This document shows positions 1 through 12,900 of a DNA stretch of 64,000 bases, one piece after another (positions within the stretch are counted from its first letter, which is position 1; the number at the start of each line of letters is the position of its first letter). The position numbers were made by a program, and so were the translations under genes. The stretch covers positions 19,244,660-19,308,659 of the forward strand of contig NC_133235.1 in NCBI RefSeq assembly GCF_040436345.1, read 5' to 3'. The notes below the pieces were generated by a model. It was given only the letters and a program-made list of their open reading frames with translations. It was not told the origin of the DNA and did no database searches. The stretch is from Pagrus major (Eukaryota; Chordata; Actinopteri; Spariformes; Sparidae).

Positions 1-3000
1 AAAGGAAAACAACAAAACACAGCTAGTCTGTGCAACACAGCAATTTCAGCAGTAACAATATATGTCCCTGTCAGTACCAATGTTCCCACATCAAGCGCAT
101 GTAGACGACAGGCTGCAATCTGGGGCTTGGGTCTGCTGCATCTCTCCCCTGTTGCCATATAATGAAGGCTGACTAGAGCAGAGATTAACTGCGATCTGGT
201 TTACGTTAACCCCCAGCAGCTTCATAAGCTTCAGATAAAGATTAACATGGGACCAAAAGGTGGGTGGTTACTTGATTCGCCCTGTTTGTCAAGTCTGTTC
301 ATGAAATATACACCTAATTGGGCTGAATTGAATGGATGGCCGTGAAAACTACACCCAATTATAGGAAATAAATGGGCATCTCCAGGAGGGGAACCTTATT
401 AGCGTGAAATGAATGAAAGTCTGTCTAGGCTGATGTAAGTCTGGGAGCAGCAGATATCTAGGCTCTCTGACAGCTAATTTGCTGACGTGACGTAATGTTG
501 CTTCAGAGATAACAATGAGTAAGAAGCAAACATAGCTAAATATAATGCTTAAATGGATAATGAGAAGCATTTTGCCACTTGTGACTTGTAAACTCAACTT
601 TTATACTCACTCTCTACTCCTTAGCTCAACAAGACAGGAAGCATGAGACCCATAAATGTGACTGCCAAAACGAAACAGTGCACCAGCAACTGGATCAGCA
701 GACCTCCCAAACACTCAGGCTGTACCTGAACTGGTATCGGTGACAGTGTGACGGAAATAAATGTTACAAATAGACTTTTGTAATAGCTGTAACTCGACAG
801 AAGTTACAGATGCCGAGCTAGCATTTAACAAAACATGTTAACACAGTGAGATTTGTTTCAGGCCCAAAGGTTAATGGTCAGATCATTGACATAATAGAAG
901 TTTATCACATTATTTCAACAATGTTTTTCAGAAGTGAATCTGAGAGTGAGTGCATTTGAAGAGTCCGTCATAATCTTCCTTTTTGAAAACTGTATATAGT
1001 CGGTCAAAGTCTGATACTGATAGTTACCAGGGGTGTAACGGTACACAGGAGTCACGGTTCGGTGCATACTTCAGTACAGGGGTCACGGTTCAGAACGAGT
1101 TCGATACAAAGGGAAAGAAGTAGCAAAAGATCCCAAATGCATGAGGCTAGGTTTATTTTCATTTATTTTCAACAGACAGTAGAAAAAGTTACATTTGTCC
1201 TGCCTAGATAAGACATGAAATTTTAAAAATTGCCTGTAAAAGTAAATAACAAAAACAAGCAAATAAATAATTACAGTATAAAGAGGTTAACTAGCCACAG
1301 TAAACAGTAATGTGTTAAGCCCTGATTTTAAACCAAGATGGTTCGGGACCAAAACATGTAAATATAACACTCCTAATATTTACACCCCCCAAATTTTAAA
1401 TTTGCTTTCTGTTCCAAGTAATGATGGAGTAAGTTCCTTTAAAAACGACTGTCCGAGCTGAACAAGGCAACTGTGGACTGATGAATTACCAAACTAACAC
1501 ACATGCTTGGATACAGATCAATGAGGTTTGGTTTTATTAAGTTAGCTTCAAACTATTAGTTGTTCTTGATGCTTTGTGTCTAAATGTTAATGTGATTTAG
1601 CTAAGACAAATCGACATTTTGCTAATTTGTTGAATTGCAGGTTAACAATACGAATAGAACGGCAGAACTTTGGGGTAAGTATGATGTTACAAGCTAATGT
1701 TTTACCCATTTATTAATTCATACAGAAACAGCACGTTCTACTTTTTGAACATACACTTTCATTTCAGTGTAGAGCGACAGATTTCCTTTACGAACATACA
1801 CATGGTAAAGTTGGAGCTTTGGTGTGATCATATAACTGCTTGTGTTGCTCATTGTTGTTCTGATTGAACTGCTAAAATAAAAAAGTGTTTAAATACAACT
1901 TTGGTCCATAATTTTGTACAGCTTATTCTAACAATTAACTTTTCTTGAGTAAAATAAATAGATTGAGTGACTGCTTTATTAATCCCAAATGTTAATTACA
2001 GTGTTACCATAGCCAAATTACATCAGCGACAGAATAAAAAGCCTAAAATAACAAATTAAATTAAAATTTAAAAAACCTAGGATAAAGCCTAAAAGTAGGA
2101 CCATAATCTATAATATGTATTGCATATACGCTGTACAATGTTCCTGCTCAGTACTGTGCTGGATTGTCTGCAAGGGTTGTTATAACACATACCTAACCCT
2201 CTGTTACATAATATTTTGGAGTTAAGAAACAGCATTATAGATACAAAAAAAAACTGGAACTGACAATGATAATAATAACAGCATTCAGCTGTTTGGAGGC
2301 AAAATTGAAAGTGAATGTGCCCGCAATATTGGTTACAATCCCTCAGTCCACTGGAAAACATGCATACAACTACAGCAAATATCAAAGTTGGACCAGAAGC
2401 TCCAGTTTGTTTTGATTATAAAAGGCAGTTTGGCTAATATTTTTAAGTTTGTCTTTGTTTTCTCTTCCAAATCAGTTTGACTGAACCTTCCCAGATCCCC
2501 ATAATTAACTTACTGAGTGTTATATATAAATATTGTCAGTAGGAACAGTGGCCAAAAGTACTAACAAGCAACCCAAATTCTACATAAACTGAATTATTGT
2601 TTAGTATAATGCATGACATAACAAGATTGCGTGCTTTTTCTCCCACTGTGGTCAGGCTAGATGTCTTTAAAATCAAACTCGTCTCAACACTGAGCTGAAA
2701 TACAATATTCCATTTGCCTCTTCAATCCCCAGCCTCACATCTTAACCTCTTCTTTAAGGGTAGATGCACATGGCTGATGGATTTAGCCCCAGATGGGCCG
2801 TCCCTCTCACATTCAAAAAAATGTGCATCCTGGTTTTTCACTTTCTCCTTCACCACAAACTTAAAAAAAATAAAAGTGGCTGGACGGCAACTTTGGCACA
2901 TAATTAAGTCAAGAAATTTTGTAGTGGTTTGCATCCAGGCTTCCCTTAACCCTCGGGTTTAACTCCATTTCTGTTTCGAGACATATTCATCCATCTGCAC

Positions 3001-5095
3001 TCTCTTGATCCGTAGTCCAAACCACAACGATGACTCACGGGTAAATGAGCTGAAAGAGCTGGGGGAGGGGGGGGGGGACAGAAAGTGGACAGATTAAGTC
3101 GCAGGGAACGGTTGGTGGCGGGGAATCAGAGAGACATAGTTTCAATGAGACTGCTTGCGGGTGCTGGAGGCCGATGAGGCGGTGCAGTTGCCTGAAATAA
3201 CAGAGACTGTCAGGATGACGAGCACGGATGGTGGTCCCTACCGTACAGCCTTTTATAGGAGATCCTCCAGAGAAGAGGGAAAGAAGATTAATTTCATTTT
3301 TATTCTGGAACGGTTTTGGAAAGGCATCCAGCGTGAGTCCACAGAGAATAGCTAAACAGTTTTGGAGGAGTTCAAGTGAACAATATGAAATACTACTTCC
3401 ATTCACATTTTTAGACAGTTTTGTTTGTTTTTCTGCTCCTCCCTAAAACAGAGCTGAAGATTAAGCATTATATTACAGATAAATCTAGGTGATGCATTAT
3501 CTTAAACCTAAAGGAACAATACATTTCTGAATATTTTACTGATTGTCAACAAATTCCATGTAAAGACCAAAACCAACAATGAATGGTCTGAATAACAGGC
3601 TTGTGTAGCCAAAAGCCTGTTGTAATTTTTTCCTTGGTAGACCTCCACTGTTGTCCCAGAACTATAAATTGACATGTTCCTTCATTATGATGAACATGGG
3701 CATTATAGTTTGAGCCACTTCCACAGACTGTCCTGCTGCAGTGAAAAAACAAAACCAAAAAACAGCAGCACACAAATATGTATTATTCCGCTGCTGAAAA
3801 TAGTCCTCAACAAATGCACAGTTTATTCCTGTTTGAGTAACGTTTGCGAAAAACTACAGTGCCCAGCTGTTACATGAAACAACTGGGACTTAACTGCATA
3901 TTTTTTACTTGTTTTTAAAGATTTACATCTTCAATACAGCCACGTAGCCACGGGTGTGCCCCAGATATGCTGCACAGCCCTAATATTATGCTATCTAACT
4001 GGCTGTCAGCGACAGATCATTATGGCAAGCTAGCTGGCTAGCTCATGCCTAGAGATTTAATAAGAAATCGAAAATATGTCAAAACAGAGAAACATTTTCA
4101 GAGTTTATGCATCGAGCATGAGGCAGTCAGAAAAGAGCCGTCTAGGAACTCGGATACTGATGTCTGGGATGCTCCTCCACCCTTCGGCTCCTCTAAGCCA
4201 AAACTGACAGCTCCACCCACCGCCCCAGGCCACGATGCCGCTGAAACTATTAGCTATTAATGGACATGTAAATGTTTAGTGAGTAGACCTTTGTAGTTTC
4301 CACAACTCAAGGTTTGACATCGCTGCAACAGTTGTGCCATAATGTTATCTGGGAATTTATCGCAGCATAGAGGCAAATACTCTAAAAGATGTTTAGATAA
4401 AGATTTTTAAATTACTGTTAAGGTTGATCTGCATGTCACGTTTGCTTTGGTGCTTCTTGCACACCTTATAACCTCACTTCTGTGTTTAATGAATTAGAAC
4501 TAGAATGGTCTAGCAAATGCATCATTTACTCTTGTTTGATTAACATCTGATAAAATCTGCACTGCCCAGCTGTGTCAGGAAAGCATCTGTTGTTGTTGTT
4601 TTTAAATGAAACTCTTTTCTAAAAATGGGGGGAAAAAAGAAATTGACTTGGGGCCTCAGACAGGGTAAGGAAGCCAAGTGTTAGCAGACAGATTGAAGCA
4701 CTCTGGTTTGAGTATTTTCATGACCTTTGTTGACAGTAAGACAAATATAAAATAAGGGCAGCCTTATCCATTAATCTAAAAACAAAAGAACATGCTGACT
4801 ATTTATCGTGACATTACTCCTTTATTTATACAATAATTTTCAGTTTTTCTAAAGATGAACATGATCAACAACAACAACAATCTCATGACAGGAGCAATTA
4901 ATCAGTCACTGAATCCAAGCCAGAATGAGGGCGACAAAAACATCTGCAAACTTTTTTTTTCATTGTTTTTGCTGTATGCTACTTCTTTCAAAACTTCCAC
5001 ACAACGGCCTGAAAGTGATCGCACATTTTCTTCTTTTTTTATTTGTAAGAAGAAAACAAGTTAAGAAAAGAAACTTTACAAGTATCACAGTGAAA
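1..5095. other. Intergenic, no gene recognised
   Basis: AT-rich sequence with short chance reading frames only; none has family motifs or a convincing exon chain. It contains a hAT-like fragment near 1028, a stretch near 1970-2100 that resembles the 'tttattaatccc' repeats common in fish, and an 11-base G run at 3067-3077. On the minus strand an acceptor-like site at about 3192 is followed by an open stretch ending with a GTGAGT donor-like site near 3043; this could be a third exon of the micro-ORF transcript described at 5096-6733, but nothing proves it. Confidence 0.5.
1028..1110. mobile_element. hAT-like DNA transposon end (fragment)
   Basis: Begins CAGGGGTGTAACGGTACA and continues with two GTCACGGTTC blocks. 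This matches the terminal part of non-autonomous hAT-type elements that are frequent in fish (CAGGGGTGTAAC termini). I did not find the opposite inverted end within the following 2 kb, so it looks like a truncated copy. Identification rests on recognising the terminus, not on an alignment. Confidence 0.5.
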
Positions 5096-6733
5096 TTACT
5101 TGAAGGGGGTAAGAAGTGCGCAGTAGTTGAGACGTTTAAGCATCCCCAGATGGTTGTAGTTGAGCACCCGGCTGTCTGCCAGTCCAGACAGAGGCACTAC
5201 CACCCAGAGCAGATACTCTCTGCTGGTAAGTGTCCAAGTGTGGAAAAAAAAAGGAAAAACACTTCTGTTCTCTTTCTGAGATAAACACCAGTCAAACAGG
5301 GAGAGAAAAACCAAGGCGAGATTACTTTAAGACTTCACTGACTGGACTTCCTTTTAGCAAACTATCACTCACCAGGAAAGATCATTTCATGTGGCATGCA
5401 CACTGTAAAAGAGACACATTTCCTTTCTGTTTTGTAATACAGATTAAATAACACAACACACTTAAAATCATTTGAGCTTTTTCGCTCATTTGTTCCCCGC
5501 AGTTCATCTCTGAGATGACGGCCGTTGTTGGGGAACAAGCTGTACAGTTCAGCTGGTCAAACATCGCACTGAAAAGAGGCTGTCCAAACCTTTCATTAAC
5601 GTGAGTAATGACAGTTAATATGAGGTGATAATAGCAGAGTTCAGACAAACACGACTCGCAGGCTGTTAGCGTTACAGATTTAACAATAACACAGTTGTTA
5701 GGGCTGAATCAAACATGGGTTTAACAACGTATAGGTAAGCTTTGCTATTCTATCTTTAACCCTAAGTGCCATCTCTCTTTTCAGCACAAATTCAGCTTTC
5801 GATTTATGTCAGTTATTGAACTTCATTGTAAAATACAATTGCTAAAAATACATGTTAACATGGAATAAACAGAAACAAACAGAAATCATTTCTCACATAA
5901 AATTAAAGTAACACATATTCACACCTCACAATGCACAGTCATGCTACATTTGTAGTTTTTTTTCTCAGTTATTTGCTTTATTATAATAAATAATTAGATT
6001 TTCTGTTACCTATTGTGTCCATTCCTGCATCTGTCAAGGCCAGATTATTGTTTTACCCGTGCAGCCTCCATATTATCCAGTTGTATATATATATATATGT
6101 ACATATGTATATAGTTGTGTATAATTATATGTATAATTTGCACCATTCAACATGTTAAAATAAATACATACATTGTTAAATTCTAAAGATTTAGAGAAAG
6201 ATAAATATCCAGATGGGGTTGGATGCAACTCAGCGAAATTAGAAAAAATAAAGAAATTACATTGGTAGCATTTTAACATTATGAATATTGATATTAAATA
6301 TATGTATACAAATGATAAATTCAAGTTAATAATTTACATAATGGGAAGTAATGTCTGATTAATCAATCAAACCAAAAAAGAGGTAAAAATTCACAAACAA
6401 CAATAGTCAAAACAAGTCTATGTTTTGCTGACGATCCTTTGTGTTAAATACAACCACTGGTTCATAAGTCTAATGGCGTTGTTATGACTTCTCTCTAATC
6501 AATAACAGTGTTTTCACCGATGTTACACATTTGAGTGACCTCACTGCCGAGCCACAGTTCATGTTTCTCCCTCTGAGCTCTTCCTCTTCCTTTGAAATAA
6601 AAGCAGCATGTAGTCGGGTCGACTGAGGTAGCTACGAGTCCCTCGTTCTCCAGCGGAGGATGAACTACTCACGCATCTTACCATGTGTGTGTGTGGGTGT
6701 GTGGGTGTGTGAGCCTCACCATCTGGCCGCCAT
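5096..6733 (-). other. Candidate spliced micro-ORF (46 residues)
   Basis: On the minus strand an ATG at 6733-6731 (ATGGCGGCC, preceded by a GC-rich leader) is followed after 14 bases by ATG|GTGAGG, a good donor at 6719-6718. A pyrimidine-rich acceptor (cttaccag) precedes 5222. Joining 6733-6720 to 5222-5096 preserves frame and gives 46 residues ending in TAA at 5098-5096. The peptide has a short basic start and a hydrophobic run (YLLWVVVPLSGLA, about residues 8-20) that could be a membrane anchor, then a basic Tyr/Asn/Leu-rich tail. A donor-like GTAATT overlaps the stop codon, so the transcript may continue, perhaps to an acceptor near 3192. I do not recognise the family. The plus strand of 5097-5226 is also open, so chance remains a real possibility. 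Confidence 0.22.
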
Positions 6734-6910
6734 CAGCTGCCCGAGCCGAGGTCCTGCTGACAGTCAGAGCCAGCTGGCTGACTGGACAACAGTACAGTTG
6801 TACGAGAGCAGACCAGAAGCAGACGGAGGCAGGTTACTGCTGGCTCTGACCCTCGGAGTGGGAAAAGTACATGACCTTGATCGTGATAAAAAAATTACCA
6901 GACTTCAGTC
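6540..6910 (-). promoter_or_regulatory. GC-rich, promoter-like segment
   Basis: This is the most GC-rich stretch in the first 8 kb and includes several CpGs (gtcgggtcgactgag, ccgagccgag, ccctcggag). On the minus strand it forms a plausible 5' leader in front of the ATGGCGGCC start at 6733. An imperfect GT tract (6685-6711) lies just downstream of the donor. No TATA box is evident. Promoter assignment is inferred from composition and the adjacent start/donor pair. Confidence 0.25.
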
Positions 6911-6919
6911 ATGACACGC

Positions 6920-9900
6920 GTTCAGTTGTAAAAAGCTACAAAACGTATTCATTTGTACTCTTTTGATTGCTCCCATTTAAGGATGATGATAATTCTTGCT
7001 TTAATAATACTTTTAATATTGCATTTAAATGCCCTGTACATATTTATGCATGCAGATGATGGAGAAGGGTGGAAGAGGGAATGAGAGTGAAAGGGCCCTA
7101 TGTGTGTGGGTGTATGTTAGCTGTGATTTAGCCCTCTGGTTGTTTCCTGTATACATTAAGACATTGTAAGCAAAAGTCCATGGCTCGAGTCATGAAATTT
7201 CATTTAGTAAACTTAGAATTATACAATACATGGATCAGGAAGAGGTTGCTAGGTCCACATTTCATAGCCTGGGGGTTTACTATGTGGGCAAAACTAATGA
7301 AACAATATTGATTATAAACAATACACTAAAGAATGAAATGACAGCATTCTGAACAGTGTTTCTTTTAGGAGCACCGATCCAGAAAACCACTTCCTTGTCG
7401 TGTTTTAGTCATTAGTTTTGTTAGGTTGCTGACAATCTGTTAATCCAAAAGTGTGCTTAAATACAAATTGAGATGCTTGTTCAGGACTTGAATGTTTTCA
7501 TTTCATGTTATTTTATACTTATTTACATTTCAGAGTGAAACTTTCCATTTCACATTTATTTAATAGCTTTTGTTACTTCACAGATACAAATTGTCATAAC
7601 AGATAATCAACTTATAAGATATAAACAAATCAGCTACGACTTTAAAATGCTGCGCACACAATAGATCATAAATGCATCAGGAATAAAATTCCTATAATCT
7701 AAAAATGTAATACTCAGAAAGGACCAACTCTGCAAAAGGGGTACTTGTACTTTTGGTATTGTGAAGTCTGATAATACTTCTATACTTAAAAGAATGAGAC
7801 CGGTGTTATTTCCACACTTTTGTTATTGTCAATAAATCAAGGAAAACACCAGAGCACACTGTTCTTAATACTTCCTGTCTTTTGCCCTTGTCTGTGGCAC
7901 AAAGCCCATTCATTTCTAGTGAAAACATAAATCTTTAAAAAACAATCATAAATATGTATTTATATGTTTTAGGCTTCAGCTGTACAGGCTTCACCCTCCT
8001 ACAAGACAATAATTGTAGGAGGGATTAATTAATCCATTGTTGGTGTGTTCATGGGATTTCTTGTCAGTAAGAAAAATCTAAAACATTCCCAGCCTCATCT
8101 GTTAAGAATAAATAGAAAGGTCTCGGCCTGTACTTGTATAGTACTTAAGTAAATAAGTAAATAAAAACTTCTTCCACCACTAAATGAGTTCCTTGTTCCA
8201 ATGTAAGCAGTTTCATTTATCAGGTCTGGAAGTGGAGGGCTACTGTATTTCCTCCTGGATGAGATAAGAGTAGGCCAAAACCAGCCACAGCAGCAGTAGA
8301 ACACAGCGGACTGAAAACACTCCACTGCCACTGTCTGAGCCTTTGTAGCCTCTCTGCGATATCTGCCGTGTGGCTGGTGCAGTGCATCAGTCTGCTCATT
8401 GTACGTCATGGCGCAGATTTGAATGCGCTGTGGAAATTGCCAAGCCGCCTGGTGAGTCAGTGCATCATTGTTATGACTCTCTTCCTCAAAATGGCCCCTA
8501 CAGACCAGACTGGACCAGGCGACAGCAGAAAGAGAACAAAGAATGGCCTCTGGCCTCGCTGTTGTTCCCACACTTACATTGCTAATCAAGGAGAGTCCAA
8601 GACAAAAGGATAAAACAGGCTTAGATGTCTGTGTTGGCATTTGGATCAAAACAATATCTGTGGAGGAATCAGTTTGTAATCTAATACAGAATGAGCGCAA
8701 ACTGGGAGACCATTAGCAAAGAAATCAAAATGGCATGTTGCTAGCATATCATGTGTCCCCCTTTTATAAGTTCTCAGATCCATTTATCCCTGCGAACATT
8801 CAGCCCAGTCCTGTCTGTTTTCAGACACATCATGCATGTTTTTGATGTGTCAGTGTCTTTTATTTTCTCTTGAGAACAGTGTGTTTGTTTTCCTGTGCAT
8901 GACATCTTGTGCAATCAGGGCAGATCCCATCGGCCAAATAAAAAACAGCATGCTCATCTCGGCTGTGGGGCAGAGACGAATCCACAGTCGTAGCCTACTG
9001 TAGAACAAAATATAAGTGTCGAGTGATTTTGTCTTTTTCAAACTTTGCAACGTTGAGAGAAAGGATCTGTAATCGTAAAATATAATACTGTAGAACAGAA
9101 GCCAACATGACAGGACAGTATATAAACGCTGAATATCTCCAATCTAGTAAATTGTTAACATCTGGCGCCCAGTGGTGTTAAAACACTACTTTTTTTTTTA
9201 AGGTTTCGTCTGACTCCTTGTTGCTGTAATTTGACAAAATGGTCGTGACATTTTCAGTGATCATGTATTGTGTCTTTAGAGGCGAGCCTGGATGCCCGGG
9301 AGGTCTGGGGGCAGTGACTCATGCTTAAAGCCTTTGCGCCTGTGACATGGAGAAAGGAAATAAGAGCCAGATGCCAACAGATATCCACAAGCACATGGCT
9401 CACAGGACGGACCCTGTTCTCTCTGTGTGTATTCCCAGCAGTCATACACAAAGGATTCAGGTGCGACTCAAGTGATTTTCCAGTGGCGATTTTACGTCAA
9501 AGCCCTGGCAATATGTTAACAATTCTCAGAAATTCACCTTCAGAACCAAAAGTAGGCCGACACATACACGCACACACTTGTACAGTAAGATGCATCATGG
9601 ATTTTAATTGTTTACTCTGCAACCTATAATTTTGTCCTGGTTTTTATGATGTTTTTCCATAGTTTTGGCGGGGATGAACATGTTTCAGCTAAAACAGATT
9701 TTACCAACCATGTTTTAGATTAGTAAAGAACTGGCACTGACGTTGGTTTCCGTCAGAAATATCTTAATATACTGTGGTGTGCTGCCAGTAAATCATTCAA
9801 AAAACCGAGATCCACCAAACAGTGGAACTTTCACCATCTGCTTATATAGTTAATTCAAAGGTTGAACTCAAGAACTCGACTTCATAAACTGCAGCTTTCC

Positions 9901-12900
9901 CTAACTTTTTTTTACACAATGTTCCCCTTTTCATTGCAAACACTGGAGCAACAATTGCCTCTTTTCTTTTACTGGTACACAAAAAATGGCAATATAAAGT
10001 TATCACGTCAATGGAAATGGCTTCAATTTAGCATGCAAACGCTGTTTAGCGAATTTTTTTATTAGCGAACAAGTCAGAACATGGCACAGCCGGTGATCAG
10101 ACAAACTTGAAATGTCAGTACGTACATGACATGACAAGAGATTGACCTGGGTTGGAGAAGGAGTGAAGACTGTCCTCCTCGATGGTGATTACATGGGTGG
10201 GTATGAGTGTGTTTGTACAGTATGTGCGGATGACGAAGATATGTCAGTAAGGGGAGGGCTTAACAGAACCAAAATAACTCTGGAAAAAAAACAGACAGAA
10301 AATAAAAGGAACAACTCTTTTTTTGTTGTCTCCACCTCTCCCCTTTTGTACTATTCTTCTGTGTGAGAGGTGGGTGTATTTTTTTTATCCGCACAAAGAA
10401 TGAACACAATGGAGTGACCAAAGGAAATTGGGTTCCACTGCCATCATCAGTTTGTTGACAGGCTAGATAGCTAATTAGCTCAGCTAGCTGCTGCACATTA
10501 GACAGCATGTAAGTTTATCTTTAAATATCACATTCATTTTGATACTAGTGTGGTCCAACTCACATCATTCTGCAATAACCAAACAATTGTATTGTATTGC
10601 TGTAAATTTGTATTTCTTTAAACCAATCACACTTGTGCAGAATGCAGAATGCAGCCCCTACAAAATACTGTCAGTAGGAACTTGGGAAGCGAGTCCTGGC
10701 ATTAAAAATGGCTAAATCCCACAATAGACAAGGTAACAGCTACTAGCTTGTTTACGTTTGTACTATTAGCAACCAAGTTAGAGGTAGGGTAACTTGTCAA
10801 CATCAGCATGTAGGTTGCTAGCTTGTGGGTCGGTGTTTCCCGTAGAGACGGTGGGTTTTGAAAATGCTAACATGCAGATAAGGGAGGAAAATGCCAACAC
10901 ACTTAAACTTACAGTCTACATCAGGTGAGTCAAACTTATACCACCGCTAACAACACAGTGTTCACACATGACTTGTAACCCACTGTCTCTTGTTTTCCCT
11001 GCTGGGGCTCAGCCTGCAATCAACTGCAAGGAAAATAATTTGGATGTTTCTCCATTACCTTTATTCCCCTTCCTTTTAACAACAGAAAACACAATACATT
11101 TAAAACACATGTTGACATTATATTTTAATGGCTGACTTAATGTGTTTTCAGTTGGACTTAAACAGCAAGCTGCTAGCTTAAAATAAAGAAAGTATGTCCA
11201 GTATGTTTTGTTGTTTTTACGGGGCTATTAAACTAATGAACTCACAGGCAGACAAACCAGCCCGGGAATTCATTAATTTATCAGAGTGTGTAAGATGATG
11301 ATGGTTAAAGAAGGGAAAGGTGAACCATACTAGAGAGCCAGGGATTGAAGTCCTGCACAAAGATCAAATAATCTTTCGCAGCCATACAAAGAAGCCATTA
11401 CTCTGAAACGTCTGGAAAATAACGCCAAGCCTGAAAAATCCAAACCAGACAACATCCTGCAACAAAAGACTTAAGTGGGATGGAGAAAAAGCACACTAGT
11501 AAATTCTCTCTGGACTTCCACCTATACTTGTTGACCATTCAATAAGCCCAAGGTGGATGCCACAACCACAGAAACTCTACCCTCCAAGCACCATACAAAC
11601 AGTGAACCTTGGCGCTATTACAGAAACTAAGGTAAGCTCTCCAGAACCAAACAACACTGCCTTGCTTTTTCAAGCCTGCCGCTCTGCTACAATTCCTGCC
11701 AACCAGTTAGAGGAGTTTACATTCCAAGTTGAACATTGTGCCACAGTGTACTTAATTCACATCATTTATACTATTCTCCTGTGGTAGAGGAGCTGAAGAA
11801 GACAGTTTAATTTACTCTGCATGATGTTGTTTTATCCTCGTCCAATTCCAGAGAAATCCCATTTTCACGGCATCTTTATTACTAACTCTGACAATGCAGA
11901 AGCCACACGTTACACATCCATTCATCCATGTGTTTGGGATGCTGCACAAGTCAGCTGATTCTGCCAGAAAATATAAAATATGAAAGCTAAAACTTTTCCC
12001 CTTGAGGATGAACAGGGTGTATCATATTAAATGGTGGGGATAAAAAGATGCTCTGAAGAAATCAAGTCTCTTCAGTGAGGGCTCGCCAGTGAGCACTACG
12101 CTACACTAAAAAGACATATCTGGCAGAGCTGTCTCCCAAATGCAATAGCCGTGAATGATGCATCAGTTTGCTGTATTAAAAATCAAAGACTATTCTGTAC
12201 ATCTGGAGAACATGGAAAAGGATGGGATGATTATCCAAAATATGCGTGTGTCTTCAGAGCGATCCATCATTTGTTATTAATCAGAGCAGAGAAGTAATCT
12301 ATCATGGTACTTGAAGAGGCGAATTACAAATCCATCTTTCCATGGCTGACACATAATCACACTGTGTAGGATGGAAGAGGTAATTAGAAGATGTATCAAT
12401 AAGATGTTAGAAAAGGCTGTGGTTTGTTGTCATTTTAAATATATATATGTTCTGATGTCAAATACAGAAAGCATGTCTTCATAAACTTCTAAAGGGCAAT
12501 TCCACATGTACATATGGTATCAAGACCGCACTGCTAGACGGCATTTCTCAAATGTGACAAGTGATGTAGCCAGTTAAAGTGCTTTAATTCAGCCCTGATG
12601 TGCTTTAGTTGCATTTAACAACTTGCGTCTTTAAGAGAATTAGTCACCTGGATGTTTGAAACCTGATACTCATCCCTCAGCGAGTAACAAGAGTGACAAT
12701 GTGGGTATTATAAACAAACGCTGGGGCTAAATGGTTCCAGTTTGTGTGTCAGTGACCCGTACCGCTGCTGCTTGTTCACATAATTCTTTTTAGTTTGACG
12801 TGGACCCTGATGTGGCTCATGGTGTTTACATATTCCACCACATTCTTCTCTTCACTGGAGCACACAGAGAAAGGGATCAGCCACAGTAGGTGTCCGGTGT

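Noticed and set aside
5500-5610. Possible plus-strand coding exon with acceptor ttccccgcag and donor AACGTGAGT
   Set aside because: The single open frame is only 33 codons, matches no family I know, and does not join in frame with the candidate exon ending at the GTAAGT near 5226.
8095-8700. 201-codon open frame on the minus strand, the longest in the window
   Set aside because: No recognisable domain, atypical composition, no promoter or splice partners. It overlaps a dispersed repeat tail and a regulatory-looking island, and the opposite strand is also open over part of it. Chance is the simpler reading.
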